64,000 bases of DNA from Adineta ricciae (lineage: Eukaryota > Rotifera > Eurotatoria > Adinetida > Adinetidae), in the NCBI GenBank assembly GCA_905250025.1, contig CAJNOJ010000396.1, positions 18,169 to 82,168 of the forward strand, written 5' to 3'. The translations under genes were made by a program, and so were the position numbers. The stretch's first letter is position 1. The number at the start of each line of letters is the position of its first letter. Shown here one piece after another: positions 38,028 to 52,060 of this stretch. The notes under the pieces were generated by a model that saw nothing but the letters and a program-made list of their open reading frames with translations, did not search any database and was not told the DNA's origin.

Positions 38028-38378
38028 ATGGGTCCATATGGTTCAAAAGTCTCAAACTATGATACGCAAATTATTTCATACAATTGGTGTGATGCGGCTA
38101 AATTGCTTGAACAGATAACAGCTGTGATCAATGAAAAAGTTCGCAATGGAGTTCATAAACTTGTGAGCATACTTGCTGTTCACAATACAGTTATGCTCAT
38201 TAATATGCTACTGCTTTTACTAATGATTGTTGCTATCGTTATCTGGTGTTTATTTCAGCATTGTCGAACTACAGCTGTAGGGATAAGTGCCGTGGACGAA
38301 CCGCCGGCTTATTCGATCGATACTCCAGCATCTGCTAAAAAGTCTCCAGAGAAAAATAAAGACGGATATAAAGTCTAA
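38028..38378 (+). CDS. One-span membrane protein, last exon, unknown
   Basis: An open frame of 116 codons preceded directly by a good splice acceptor (TTTTGATTTAG), so it may be the last exon of a larger gene. An amphipathic N-terminal part (AAKLLEQITAVINEKVRNG) is followed by a membrane span (about 56-78, rich in Leu/Ile/Val) and a tail with a PPxY motif (EPPAY) and a Lys-rich end. A PPxY site could bind a WW-domain ubiquitin ligase. I recognise no family, and upstream exons could not be identified. Confidence 0.4.
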   Translation: MGPYGSKVSNYDTQIISYNWCDAAKLLEQITAVINEKVRNGVHKLVSILAVHNTVMLINMLLLLLMIVAIVIWCLFQHCRTTAVGISAVDEPPAYSIDTPASAKKSPEKNKDGYKV

Positions 38379-38484
38379 TATCCTCGATGACATCGCGTCA
38401 AATGACATTTTTCTCTTGTTTATGCATGCATTTGAATAGATTCATAGTTAGATTGTAGCTAGATGTACTGAGCATTGTTTCATT

Positions 38485-38631
38485 CCCTCGACTGAAAGGA
38501 GGGTTATGTCGAAAAAAGTGGTCCAAAAATCGAAATTCGCTTGTGAGTATATCTGGCGTAGGGCAAAGATCAAAGGTCAAAAAATCAAGTTTTTGAAAAT
38601 GTTTGAAACTTCATAAAACACGGTTTCGAAG
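38485..38631 (+). repeat. Dispersed repeat, copy 2
   Basis: Second copy of the repeat at 35,708, starting CCCTCGACTGAAAGGAGGGT and ending near CTTCATAAAACACGGTTT. Same orientation. Confidence 0.55.
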
Positions 38632-39080
38632 GACGTTTTGGCACTAAAACTTCGTTGAGAGTGGGAAGGACAGGTAAGGTAGGGTCGATGTTAAGAGTAC
38701 TTTGAGCCTTGAGGTCAACGGTCCATAAGAGAATTTCATTATGAGCGGAGCAAAGATTAAGTAAAAGAAAGTTTTTCATAACTGTAAATGTGCAAAGAAA
38801 TTTATCATACATCGAAACTGAAAGATACGTTCTCAAAATGTAATGTAACTTGTATTTGTGACACCAGGAGAATTTCCTTAGAAACACATGTCCAGATTAC
38901 AATTCTCATTCTTTTGCTTCTATTCCCTTTTCTGAAAGAAAGGGTTATACAGCGTTTAAATGCTGTGTTAAAAAGCTTAAAGTTTGTCTGTCTGTCTATC
39001 CTATCCAATCAGAAATCAGCATTTCTAAAATCAGTGAAATTGATCGATCATTCTTAGAAAATGATTACCCATAGGATAAT

Positions 39081-39340
39081 CTAGGTCGGGGAACTTGAAT
39101 CTGAGGTTATATTTAACTAATTATTAACTATTAATTAACTAGCTGTCAACTAGACATAAACTATTAATATGCAGGGTAACGGTTGACCGAAGGGTAATAG
39201 GGGTCGAGGATCTCGAATCCGAGATTAGTGTTGATTAGTTAATTATTAGTTTTTCATTAACTAGCCACGACTTATTAACATCCATTGTTAGAGTAGACCG
39301 AAGGATTTCTGACGTCGGGAAATTCGAATTTGAGCGTGAA
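39081..39340 (+). repeat. Diverged tandem repeat, unit about 115 bp
   Basis: Three occurrences of GTCGGGGAACTTGAATCTGAG or close variants at 39,085, 39,203 and 39,314 (spacing 118 and 111). Each of the first two is followed by an A+T-rich tract with repeated TTAACTA/TTAATTA, and GACCGAAGG recurs before the second and third units. Confidence 0.6.
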
Positions 39341-39879
39341 TTTCGTCTTATTCTCTGAGCCTGGGCTTGTTCCTTCCTTTTCACAAAGGATATATTTTTC
39401 TTTACCTGTTCTAAAATCTTTTGTAGAAGATGGTGAGCTGAACGCTATTCACGGACGTCATGTGTACAAAGATAGTAGCTCAAGAACTTACACGAACATA
39501 TCTAATGCATTGTACATGATGACGTTTTTAATTGAAGAAATCCGAAAAAGTGATATGAGCTTAGTATCATCTTTGCTTTGTAGGCTACATGCATCATGTC
39601 CTTTCATGGGAATTTCGTAGAAGTAGTTCGCAAAGTCATATACCCGTCGGTGGAATTTCATCTTAGTAACTACAGACGCGTGGACTGTAGAAACAGTATT
39701 CTGAACACATGCAGCGCTATGAAAGATGTTCGTTTCGAAGCAAATCATATAATAAGACTTTCTTATCTAGTTTCTTTGGGTAGTCGAATGAATAGAAGAT
39801 CATGACTGTCGAAGCGACAATAAAAGAAAACCCGATCGTTCAGTTTGGAAGTTGATCAAAGGGGAAAGGAATAACAGAG

Positions 39880-39880
39880 N
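39880..39880. other. Assembly gap (single N)
   Basis: One N inside the last exon of the LDLR-A/EGF gene. The protein loses its family-like end here, so the two sides are probably different contigs. Confidence 0.7.
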
Positions 39881-42800
39881 TACGATTTTGATTTTCGTTT
39901 GATTGACAAATTTCATGATACAAAAATGGATTTATTGCTGATGATTTGTTAATAAGTATTTCTACGAATGGACAATGATTTTCTAAGGATAAATAAACAG
40001 TTGTATTAAGACTTGTTCGATTTGAATCTATATACAAAATAAAATATTTTGATTGGGAAATGAAATTGAAATCATAGATTCTTAAAATGCCAACTGATGG
40101 TATATGATAATGATTGAATTTCAAACTAATCTCATTTGGTAAATGATCGAAAATTTCTTGTTCAGATATAATAAATTCTAAAGTTTTCTGTTCATAATTA
40201 TTAAAAAAGAAAGTTGTAGCCATTATATTACTTTTATTTAAGGTTAAGTTTGATGAAATAATTAATTGTAAAGAAATCTCTCCGTTTGAATATTGACAAT
40301 GATCACCTGTAGAATTTGCATTACATAAACAAGTATATTTCATTAAATTAGATAAATCATTGTTCAGTAAACAAGTTCCTTGATTTAAACATGGATTTAT
40401 TTGACAAATATTGTATTTCAAATGACACGTAGGACCAAATGTTGATGTTGGACAGAAACAGAAAGGTACTCGATATTGATTGATGAAACCATTAAATTTG
40501 ATTTTACAAATCGATTTTGATGAACAATAATTAGTACATTTATCTTCATCATATTCGCAGTATTGACCATAATAACCGCTTTTACATGAACAAATATATC
40601 CCACTTGAGTTGGATTACTAGTTATATAACAGATTCCATTTCGGCCACATGGATTAGAAGAACAGGAAAAATTTCTCGAAGAATTTAAATGTAAAATTTT
40701 TGCTAAACGGAATACCGGAAGAAAATCAAAATGTATAGGATATTGCCAAACTTGTATTAATTCAATTGTTTCATTGAAATATAAATTATAAACTTCAAAT
40801 TGAACATGATAGCGTGGTACACCACTATAATAAAGTTTGTGTAAATCTTTATAACGTCCAGGATAAATGAAATAAATCCCTTGTTTTATATAATTTTCAT
40901 TTGTTTGAGTATTTGGATTAACATAAAATTCATAAAAATCCATTATTCGATAGGTTCTTAAAAACAATACCAGAACTTTAAGAGTTTCAACAGACGGAGA
41001 ATAATTATATTCAGTTAAATTTAAATGTGTTGCAACCGTTATTCGATCACTATGAAATTCACATTGTGATCCATAATAACTTGGTGGACAAAAGCAAACA
41101 GTTTCCTCAGAATAACCTTTAACAGCAAGTCCACGATTACAAATAAATGGAAGGAAATGGTCAAGAGTTATTTCACCAAGGGGAAGTGCTTGACGAATAA
41201 TGTCAAAAGCAGAATTTATTAACCGATTGTTATTTTTGAAATTCATTGTATAAATTATTTGGTTAGAAATTTCCTCTTTCTTCTTATCTTCGAATGGATA
41301 TTTCCATTGTTCTGAAGATAATAAGCGTTGTTGGTCATATTTATGTACTCTGTATAAAAGTCTTGAAACAGAATGAACACATCGATATTCATCTTCACCA
41401 AAAAGACAATAAATTTTTCCATCACATCTTGCATTTTTTATACAAGTATCATTTAAACACATAACGTCATTTTCAGCTTTACAATTACTCATTGTTCCAT
41501 TTTGAAAAGATTGTCTTCTATAAAAACAGATACTATCATATGAAATATCTTTTCCTGGTATCCATTCATAAGGTTTAATACATAAATCCCGATATTCAAC
41601 ACAATCTTTATTCTCTAATTGAAAACGATAACCCAACATATCTTTATTTGGACATTGAATTCGATTTCTTTCATCAAAATTTGCTAAACAATCTTGAATT
41701 CCATCACCAATTTGTGTGAAATTAATACACGGATGATAACTTGTTAAATTAAACGGATCATTAACATTATTTCGAAAACATGGATATTCATTTGTTATGT
41801 CACACAAATTAGAAAATGGAGTATTATCTAATCGATACCGTCTCGAACATTGTTCCTTTGCTTGTAATAAAGTCAATAATTTTGAATTATGTTCTGTGAA
41901 ATTATCAAATGAAAAAATTCTTTCTTCATCAGATCCATCAATACAATCCCATTCACCTAGAAAGAAACACATCATCAAATTCGTTTCTTTAACAGTGGCG
42001 TGATCAGGGATGGACAAGGTATTGCCTATCCGCTCGCGAATTTTTAGTTAAGCCACTTATGAACGAAAATTTTGGAATTTCTCCGAAAATGAAAACATTT
42101 GCCAATAGCGATCGAGTTACACTGAAAAACTATAGAAACAAAAACAATCATATGAATTGATTTACCGTCACAAGTCCAATTTAATTGAATACATTGTCCA
42201 GATAAACACTGATATTCATTTTGACGACAAATCCAATGTTTACATAAATCGGACAATTCGTCATCAGCTGGTATTTGATTAAAAAATGAATCACAGTAAT
42301 ATCGAAAAGGTAAAATTTTTCCAACGTAATCAGAAGTCGGATGAATCATATCAACTTTTGTTTCATTCATATCAGACAATGATGAACTTTGAATATAATT
42401 TCGAATATAATGACACCCAAAATCTGTACGTTTGTCACATACAGGAGTTTCGAAATATTGATGAATACTGCTTTGGTAATATTGATCACGATTATTTGTA
42501 CAAAGACCTATATCTTTCCCTAAAACTGCTGGTAATAAACACGATAATTCAGATGGTGAACATTGTAAACGATGCCGTTGAATTCTCGGACAAGAATTAT
42601 TCATACTTGGTAATTCTTCTAAAGGAGAACAATCAATTATTCCGTCTCGTATTCGATATTTTGATATACATCTTGATCCACATAAAAATGATACTTGATA
42701 AGGATGATTATTAAATGTTTTGGAATTATTCCAACAATTTTTATCATAACTATTTGAATAAATTCTTGTTATATTTTTAAACATTGTTGTGTTACATAGA

Positions 42801-44326
42801 CGAGATTCCGTCCTCCAATATGTATATAATCCAATGGCATGATTTAAAGGTACTACAATTTGATTATTGACTTTGATTTGATAACCAATACATCGGAACT
42901 GTCCAAAGTATACAAGAAAATCAGGTTTTTGATTTGTCCAATCATGTCTTCTATCATATTCCATTGCTACATACGGAGATAAAAGAAAACCTTTGAATGG
43001 ATATTGAATTGTATCAGTTCTATTACATTCTGTGTTGATTTTCTTCCTACATTCTTCCATAGATTGACAGCAATCAGTATCAAGACTATGACTTAATGCA
43101 CATTTAACATAAAAAGAACATTTATCTTTTGAGTATGTTGTATCAAGGCCTGATTTTTTATAAGAAAGTCGAAATGGTAAACAATAACCACCATCAATCG
43201 TCCACCATGACATTGAATCTCTTGTAGCTGATTCACACATATAATTAATATCTCTTAAATTTTGACAAAACGTCGAAAATGTCTGTCGAGTACCTTGATT
43301 TCGATCAGTATCATCTGGAATACATTGACCTTCAACAAAAACAAAAAATTTCTTCTCATAAAAAAAGATAGAAGAAGATATGATATATACCATCACCACA
43401 TGACCAATGATTAAATGGACAAGTATGTTCATCACAAACATAAGAAGCAGAAGAATGACAATTTGAATATAAATCCACAAGAGAATCTGATTCATCTGTC
43501 CAATCCATACAATCATAATCACCATCTAACCAATACTCTTCTGGAATACACATACCATTAGCACATCGATATTCATTATCTTCACATTCATTAAATTCTA
43601 AATATTCGCAGAAATTTTCATCGATTCCTCCTATACACTGTTGTTTACCTAAACAATTCAAATTCATAAGAAATTTAATTCTAACAAAAGAAATATTCGT
43701 TCCATACCATCACAGATGTGTCTCCAATCAAGACACGTTAATTGCGAATCACAACCTATCCTTGTATAACATGGTCGATTATTATGAAGTTGACTACCGA
43801 TATTAATTTTTCTCGTAGGAGGGCGATTATCACGGAAAATCAAATAAAATTGTGTATCAATTGCATAATCAAAAGAAGTGATATTAGGAGAAAAAAATTC
43901 ATATTCACAAAATTTACCAAATGTACTTGGACGTGTACAATTACATAGAAATTTCTCGGCGATATCAAATGATTTATTAAATAAATATTTTGAATAACGA
44001 TCAAGTTGTTCAATACTTGAACTCCATTGTAAAACATCTGATGGAGAAATATTCAAAGATAATAACTCCTCAAATGACTGGAATATGCCATCATTATAAC
44101 AAAATTCATTAAAACTACGATTTAATGGGCCTTCTTCATTCCACTGGATACAATATTTAACACCTTCGCTACTATCATCAGCGAGCCTTTCTGTATAATA
44201 TATACAATCGTGATATAGAATTTTCGGAGCATTCTCTGTATTGTGTAAAATAACATAACAATGACAAAATAGATATAGTAAACTAAACAGTAGATGACAA
44301 AATATTGTTCGGTGCGATCCAAACAT
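39881..44326 (-). CDS. Large secreted/receptor-like LDLR-A and EGF protein, 3' end cut at a gap
   Basis: Four exons on the minus strand, 44326-43708, 43648-43391, 43329-42166 and 41956-39881, with introns of 59, 61 and 209 nt, all GT-AG and in frame, give about 1,370 residues before an N at 39,880. A signal peptide (TIFCHLLFSLLYLFCHC) comes first, then an EGF-like end (CNCTRPSTFGKFCEY). LDLR class A modules follow (CANGMCIPEEYWLDGDYDC, CLSGQCIQLNWTCDGEWDC-type, with acidic DGSDEE ends), as do further EGF modules (CFCPPSYYGSQCE, CSSNPCGRNGIC, CSCKSGYYGQYCE). Bdelloid relatives often end in a seven-span domain, which would lie beyond the gap. The 13 codons after the N are not trustworthy. Confidence 0.8.
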
Positions 44327-45239
44327 GACAAATATCGTGGAAAATGTCGATTGATGTTAACTATAAATATTTTATTGATATTTATACTAGATAAATCCAA
44401 TAATTTAATTAGGTCAGATTAAATCATGACATATATCTATATGTTAAAGAATATCATATTCACAATATTGGAAATCTTTCAAAAGATAGATTTGAGAATA
44501 ATATTTCCATATGTGAAGAGAAAAGAACTGCCTTATCAAATAATTCATATCAAAAAGGAAACAATGGTAAATGAAATAAATCCCAATAGTCATATTGGAT
44601 TTTGACACAAAATTCAACTAATGAACACTACGATAATTTTATTTCGGAAAAGAAATGAGAGTGAGAGTGTTTAGGACTCGAGTAGAGGCGATGCCTATGG
44701 TACCAGTGAACAAGAGGGGTAGTACAGCGTTTCCTGGTGGAACTAAATGTTATTGGTCAGCAACGATATCGAAAAAGATGTGATATTTTTTTCGATATTC
44801 GTTCCTGTAAGATTGCGATGGTAATACAAAGATAAGAAATGTAATCATTGGAGGAATAAACGATATAAAATATTCAAGAATCTCTTGTTGAATAAATGCA
44901 ATTTTTCGTACCGTTTATGATAAACTTTGTTTCAGTCACCATTCTTATCATCAAAAGTCCTATCTACAGATCGATATTCAAACTCGTAAACGCTTTCTTC
45001 ATCTTTTTTTAGAACAGATTCATCAACATCTATTAACCGCTCCAGTTATTGTGTTAGTTGTTATCGAACTATTCTACAGAGTCATTTATATTTTCTTTCA
45101 TCAGAATAAAATGCACTTGGCATTGTCAGCTTCCAGTTACCGTACTGTTCGTGAAATGATAAAATATCCTAGCTAGAGATTCCACGCGTTAGTGGAAGAG
45201 AGGACATAGACGCATCTGATATAACGTCTGATATAAATA
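44327..45239. other. Intergenic with a possible membrane-protein relic
   Basis: Mostly A+T-rich. At about 44,937-45,175 an uninterrupted plus-strand stretch reads RKRFLHLFLEQIHQHLLTAP and VIVLVVIELFYRVIYIFF. This resembles the span 5-6 loop of seven-span proteins that follow EGF/LDLR domains in bdelloids. No start, and no neighbouring exons found. Confidence 0.35.
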
Positions 45240-45920
45240 GTTCTCCAAGAATTTGACCAGCATCGATCGATGTTTTCATGAAATGTCCGAATGCTTTTGC
45301 TACTACTAATAGCTGATGTTATTGTCACACCTTCTCGACAATATCGACTAGTGGAAAATCGGTCTCAACCAAAGGTATTCTTGTAGTAGTCCATGCGTTA
45401 GTCATAGGCTTATAAAATGCGATGAAAGCAAATCTCATTAATGTAACTGCTTTGCCTATTGTAGATAGACTTTCATGGATGGTGATCAAAGTAACGATGA
45501 AGCAAATAAGTCCACATTATCGTTAATCAAAGCTATCAGAAGCTCGTGTGCCACAGCACTCAATGATAAACCGTCGCAAGTGCTATGCTCACATATGATT
45601 ACAATCTCACATGAACCATTGTCATCACTTGAATCCTAAAATTTCATAGAAAAAAAAGATTCTCATTTTATCCGCTTTCGGCAAGTCGTTGTCCTATAGC
45701 GCTCTTCCATGGTATTTTTTGAATATGAAGACGACGTTATAAACAATTTATTGCTGCAGGTAATTCTTCCAAAGAAATATGAGGTTCATGAAAGTGCAAA
45801 ACTTCACCTACACTTTCACATGACTTTGATACTGTTGTGATGATTGCATCATATCATTATAGCCGCTGCACCAAGCATCGTTTGATTTTTGTTAGAGAGT
45901 GAAGAATTGTTTCGTTGGAA
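45240..45920 (-). pseudogene. Condensation-domain-like acyltransferase relic
   Basis: Minus-strand fragments in order: HFHEPHISLEELPAAI, KIPWKSAIGQRLAESG, then SCEIVIICEHSTCDGLSLSA (an HxxxDG acyltransferase motif, EHSTCDG) and AVAHELLIALI, then MTNAWTTTRIPLVETDFPLVDIVEKV. The HxxxDG motif and LSAxAHELL context fit the condensation/alcohol-acetyltransferase-like superfamily (NRPS condensation, PapA type). Several stops and frameshifts separate the pieces. Such genes in bdelloids are candidates for bacterial or fungal origin; that is inference. Confidence 0.5.
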
Positions 45921-47076
45921 CCAGGAAAACATTTTTCTGCCGATGACTAAGATTAGCAGAAAGTGTTTACAGTTATTTACTATCAACAAAAAAAAACAAA
46001 GAAAAGAAAAACAAGATCAATAAAATGTCGCACATGTGGTCTCTGCTTCGTAGAGCTAAGACTTTTGCAGATGCGTTCAACAGACTGGCCAATGATGCAT
46101 CAATATCAGTATAGCTATTGATCAGTAGCTCAATGAATTTAATCATTAGTTCATTTTATACGTTCAACTAAAGAACTCTCAGAAATGGATATAGATGTCA
46201 TTCGCAAAGCTTGATACGTTGAAGCAGCACATCTTTTTTCTTTATTCATTGACAATACGAATGAATAAAATCGACCTCTTTATACCATTTCTAATTTATT
46301 CGTATCGTTTTCCAGTGCTATGATATTTTTTATAGTTTAATTACCATTGGTGAGCTCGCTTATTTTACAAATGCCAGTACAAGCACTCTTATTCAATCAC
46401 AGACATCATCAGTGAGTATTTCTTTTCTGTTCTCTATCAGCGTTAATCTCTACACACATGTCGTGTTCATTGGATCATTACAGCTCTCATATGCGTCATA
46501 CCTTAGTGATATCGCTCTATAATGTTTCTATATTATTCCATGAACGCAGTAAACTAATGTTGCCATTGCTGGTACGAGTGGTTCATCGTTAACTGCACCC
46601 AGAAACTCTAAAAGTATTATTTATTCTCACTAACAGGAAAAGCGTGAGAAACATTGTATATATTCGTGTACGAGAACAAGACGGTGAACGAAATGTTTAG
46701 TGCGAGTTAGAACACAAGCGTAATTACAATTTTTCTTTTGATTGCGCAGTCATCAGATTCTCCTTCTTGCCTTCTTATATCGACCTTTATATCGTTTATG
46801 TCTTTCCTTCACCCTCAGTTGCTGATGGTATATTATAACGTCGTGATGTTTTTTGCTTTTACAATACTCCTTTTCTATTTGCAAGTTCTTTAAATTCATC
46901 AACAGTGTCGTTTTTTTCTGTTTCAAAACGTGCTCTTGTTCTCTTTCTTCCTTTTTGTATGTGCTGAAAGAAGAAAATTCCAACATATTCTATTACTTCT
47001 AAATAACAATATAATCTTTTAACTTCTCGCATCGAACAATATAGAGAGAAGCGTTTTTCGAATTTTCACATTATAA

Positions 47077-50000
47077 ATGTCTCATCCATCTAAAAAAAGT
47101 GATTGCTTCATATGCCAATATCCGTTGAAATCCGACGAGACCAAAATTACCACCGAATGTGGTCACAGCTATCATCGTCGTTGTGCTCAAAAATACTATG
47201 ACGAGAAAGGTCATAGTGCCTGTGTGATGTGTAAGAAGTCATCAGCTTTAGCCAAGGCGCTTCAAGGACATGTCACTACAAGTACTGCTACATCTTCAGC
47301 CCGACGTTCTGGTAAACCAATGGATCATGTATGTTTATTCGTTTTGACTTGATTGAGAATAGAATTGTAACAAATGAAGAATTCCATCTTCAAAACTGAG
47401 AAAAACGNGCACGAGTACGGAGCGATCTACACCTCAGGCTTGACCGTCTTTCGTCAACCAGAAAACACTGGCTATAGTTTTATGGAAGAACCACTTAAAA
47501 ACGTGTGTTCTTTAGCTATGGCTGCTTATTCAGGCCCGAGACTAAATGGAAATATGCTTGCGTCAAAGTTTGCTGTGGGAACACGAAAAAAGATTGAAAA
47601 TATCTTCGCTGTTGCTTTTCAGCACAAACACGATAGTTTAGTATTATCAGCGCTAGGCTGTGGTGCTTTCAAGAATCCACCAGGCCATGTGGCAGAACTT
47701 TTCCGTTCGGTCATCGAGCAGTATGCCGGTTTCTTCCGACGAATTACTTTTGCTATATTGGATGATCACAATAGTGGTCGGTTCTTCAATCCAGAGGGTA
47801 ATTTTCAACCATTTGTAACTCTTCTCGACGGAGTGGTCATCACTCCATTATCACCAATGAACACGCCACTGACTATATTTGGACCGTACCGATTATTGTC
47901 CGACGGGTTGACTACAAGTGACGTGTGTATCTGCAATAAACTACTGTGCACATTTGGTGCTACCTGTTTTGAACTTTCTGATCGTACACATGCGAAAGAA
48001 TACTCTCATCCACCTCGTTGCCCATATGTTGCTACGAAAGGTAAGTGTGACTTCACCGATAATATTGTCCATATGCATTCATTCGTGCATCGAACTCACT
48101 GTCGATACGGTGGAGAATGTCGAGAAATCAACGATGACAAACATACTCACGAATTTGAACATCCGGCTGCTTGTCCACATGGAAGCAAATGTGATGATGC
48201 GAGCGACGAGCATTTAAAACAGTATCGGCATTTACCACTATGTAAAGACGGCTTACAGTGTCTCGAATTTAAGACGCATGAAAAAGTTCACTGTAACACA
48301 TATCGTCACTGCGTTTTCGATTGTCCGTATGGAAGTAATTGTGCCTATATTCACGATAAACAGCACCGAGACAGGTATGTGCATCCAACACCTCCACCAT
48401 GCTCCTTCACTCCATTCAGTTGTAAATTATATACTGTATTTCTGCACTGTGACGATCGGAAAAAGCTCGATGAAGATATTCTACGCCATTGCCTTGATTT
48501 TACTCACATTTGCTCATTGGGTCGTAATTGTCAAGATAAGGATAGACTACACCTGGAAAAAACGATTCACATCCCAAGATATATGTGTCCTGACGGTGAC
48601 AAGTGTACTAAACTTACCAATGAGGATCATCTTAATACATTTACACATCCTGGAATTCCTGATATTAGAGAATTATGTAAATATGCTGATAAATGCTTCC
48701 ACCGTCGCGATGCAGAACATGCGGCTGTGTACCGACATGCAGCAAGATTTGAACATAGTGGTATTTTAAGTTATTTTAATATGAACAGCGGAATTGACTT
48801 TGTAGAAAATCAAAAAAATCTAACTGAGCGCATTATTCAATATGTAAAAGATAACAACTGGACCCCATTACCATCATGGACTGTACCAGATAACATTCTC
48901 AATTGGATACGCACTGTTCAACCTGTACATCGATGTAATCAAGTTATTTTTGAATCTATTCTTCTTCACGGACACGTAATGAGTCGTGAATATATGTTAA
49001 ATTTGAAAAAGCCGAACTTTGTTGCTAATTCCGTTCTACAACACAGTCGAATGAGGTGCGTCCGTGAGCTACAAGAAAAAGTAGTTGCTGAACACGCCAA
49101 AATGTATGTTACTGCTTTAGTTCAGCGTTATGTTACATCAAAGGGTTTCACTGGTGGAAAGATCCCTGATGCTACTGCTGGGCCTCCCGTTCCATCAGCG
49201 GATATTCAGGATGAACTGACATCGTTGGAAAGTGATATTGCGAAACAGGAAACATTTTTATCGAATGCACTAAGTAGAAAAGATTTGGAAGCGATACGTA
49301 TTAAGTCGGATGAGATTGCTGAAGCATCAATCAATCTTCATACAAACCGTGCAGGTATTGGCTACAGTTCGGATAAACACCTTGGTACCGACAAAACAGT
49401 TTTCAGTATTCTTGGACCCCATCTGGGACATTATTATGGAGATATATTTATTGTCTTTAAGCGTGACATTCTTCATCACCCCGATGCCAATTTTACCATT
49501 CAAGCAGCGACATCTATTGCGAGTGGAAGCGCTTTTCAATTACGACCATGGTTAGGTACTCACCCAGCTACGATCCAGGAACAAATTGAATTCTTTAACA
49601 AATGTAAATTGAACTGTTCTATTCCAGGTTACGAATATGCAGCTGCACTTGAATTGATAGCATTCACAAGTCAGCACTTTGCATTAAATTCAATGAACAC
49701 AACCCTCGATAAAATTCTTGAGCGATGGTTCAATGTGGATTCTCATTTGACGATCGAAGGACATTTGCCGCAACTGATCCCATTGAGTTACATCGAACAT
49801 ATCTACATTCCACAAAATCTTTACGATTCACTTAGCGTAACTTCGCAGAAGACAATGCATGCGACCTTTAAAAACTCGTTTACTCTAGTTCCACATGATG
49901 GTATACCTGTTCAACCACAAAATCCACATGGTCCGAAGCCACCAACACAATCTCGTGAAGACTTGCAAAATTTTGTTGTCGAGGAGCTACGTAAGAAATT

Positions 50001-51204
50001 CATCGAACGTGTTCGAAATCCATCATGGACATCTGTCCAAGGCGCCGCGATTACAATGCCATTCACTGATTTTGCTGATACTTATGTCTTACCTCTAACA
50101 ATTTCACAAGCATATCAACAGTATTGTTACGCTAATCATCATCGGCCAAAGGGCAAAGCGTATTATATTTACTGGCAAGTCGTCGGTGGGGATATGATCT
50201 TAACATTGTCGAATAAATCAGTTTTGTCCAAAGAAACCAAGTCGAATCTTCGATGCTTAAGTTGTTATATCGCGGGAAAAGGTCCATCGAGTGATACAAC
50301 TTATCATGAATACTTTTCATATATCAATGGTAGTTCTCCATTTCAACATCCTGTTCTGAGAGAACATGGTAAATTCGCTGCGAAATCTAATCAATTTTTT
50401 GTCGGTTGTAATACCGATTATCTGATGACATTTTGTCTTGAAGTTCAATTCGCAGATGGAACGGTTACACTTTCACATGCTGGTCCGAATTCCATTTATA
50501 ATCATGAAAAGATTTCCTTTCAATCCGATAAAACCCAACTAGACTTAGAAGATTTGGAATACATTCATATAAGTTGCGGTTCCCGCATAGTTCCAGTTCG
50601 AAATTTAATGGTTTGTTTTGAAAAACAACCTGATTTGCATCCGACATTCGACAAAGATTTCAGTAGCATTCCTTCGGCAAGCTCCAAGGAGCCGACTCAC
50701 TTCAATATTGTACCACAAAAACGAAACAAAACAACCGAGTTAATTCCTTGTCACGATAATGTCAACTGTCTTCTTCAACACTCTAGACGTCGCGGACCAG
50801 CTCACAATGCAGTATATTCTCATCCATGTTCGTTCTCCGAACTGTGCGCTGCGAAAGAAGCACACTTGACACACGAGCCTCATAATTCACCAATGTGCAA
50901 ACACGACAAGAAGTGCAAACAGATCAACGACCCATTTCATCGAGCGGAATGCCGTCATGCCAATCTACCGGACTTCCTTATACCATGTCGTCATCAAAAT
51001 ACCTGTTACGATGATTCATTCGAACATCGGACCGAATTTTCGCATGGCGAACAAGTTTATAAGAAGTCTAGTTCTTCTTCGGCGTCAAAAGAACGTAGAG
51101 GTCATGATGACGCGCTAATACCATGTAGATATGGTTCCAAATGTAAGGGTATTAACAGTTCTAAGCATTGCCGAGAGTATTCTCATCTCAAGAGCGATGA
51201 ATAG
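47077..51204 (+). CDS. RING/PARG/PBZ fusion protein, copy B, with internal gap
   Basis: The RING exon 47077-47328 is intact (84 codons, nearly identical to copy A). The following intron runs into an N at 47,407. The frame resumes at 47,409 with HEYGAIYTSG, inside the PARG domain, and continues open to 51,204. Compared with copy A about 1,964 bp are absent: the RanBP2 finger, the RRM-like region and the GGG-x7-QEE catalytic signature. The gap character suggests missing assembly rather than a real deletion. The PBZ-like fingers, the unknown central region and the C-terminal fingers are all present and the Cys/His residues are kept despite many other substitutions, which implies selection on the fingers. 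Confidence 0.75.
47407..47407. other. Assembly gap (single N)
   Basis: Joins intron 1 of the PARG gene (equivalent to about 16,533 in copy A) directly to the PARG domain (about 18,496 in copy A). Confidence 0.8.
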
Positions 51205-51309
51205 TCCGTGGAAATGACTATATTTTCAATAAATAAGAGACTAATAGTTGATACATGCAAACGACTTATTTGGGTGCGATCGGTGTAACTTGATTAGTTC
51301 GAAAGAATA

Positions 51310-51330
51310 NNNNNNNNNNNNNNNNNNNNN
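51310..51330. other. Assembly gap (21 N)
   Basis: Interrupts the 3' end of the GPCR gene. The 55 bp before it (51,255-51,309) recur exactly at 56,430-56,484, where the intact GPCR copy starts. Confidence 0.9.
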
Positions 51331-52060
<730 letters not shown>

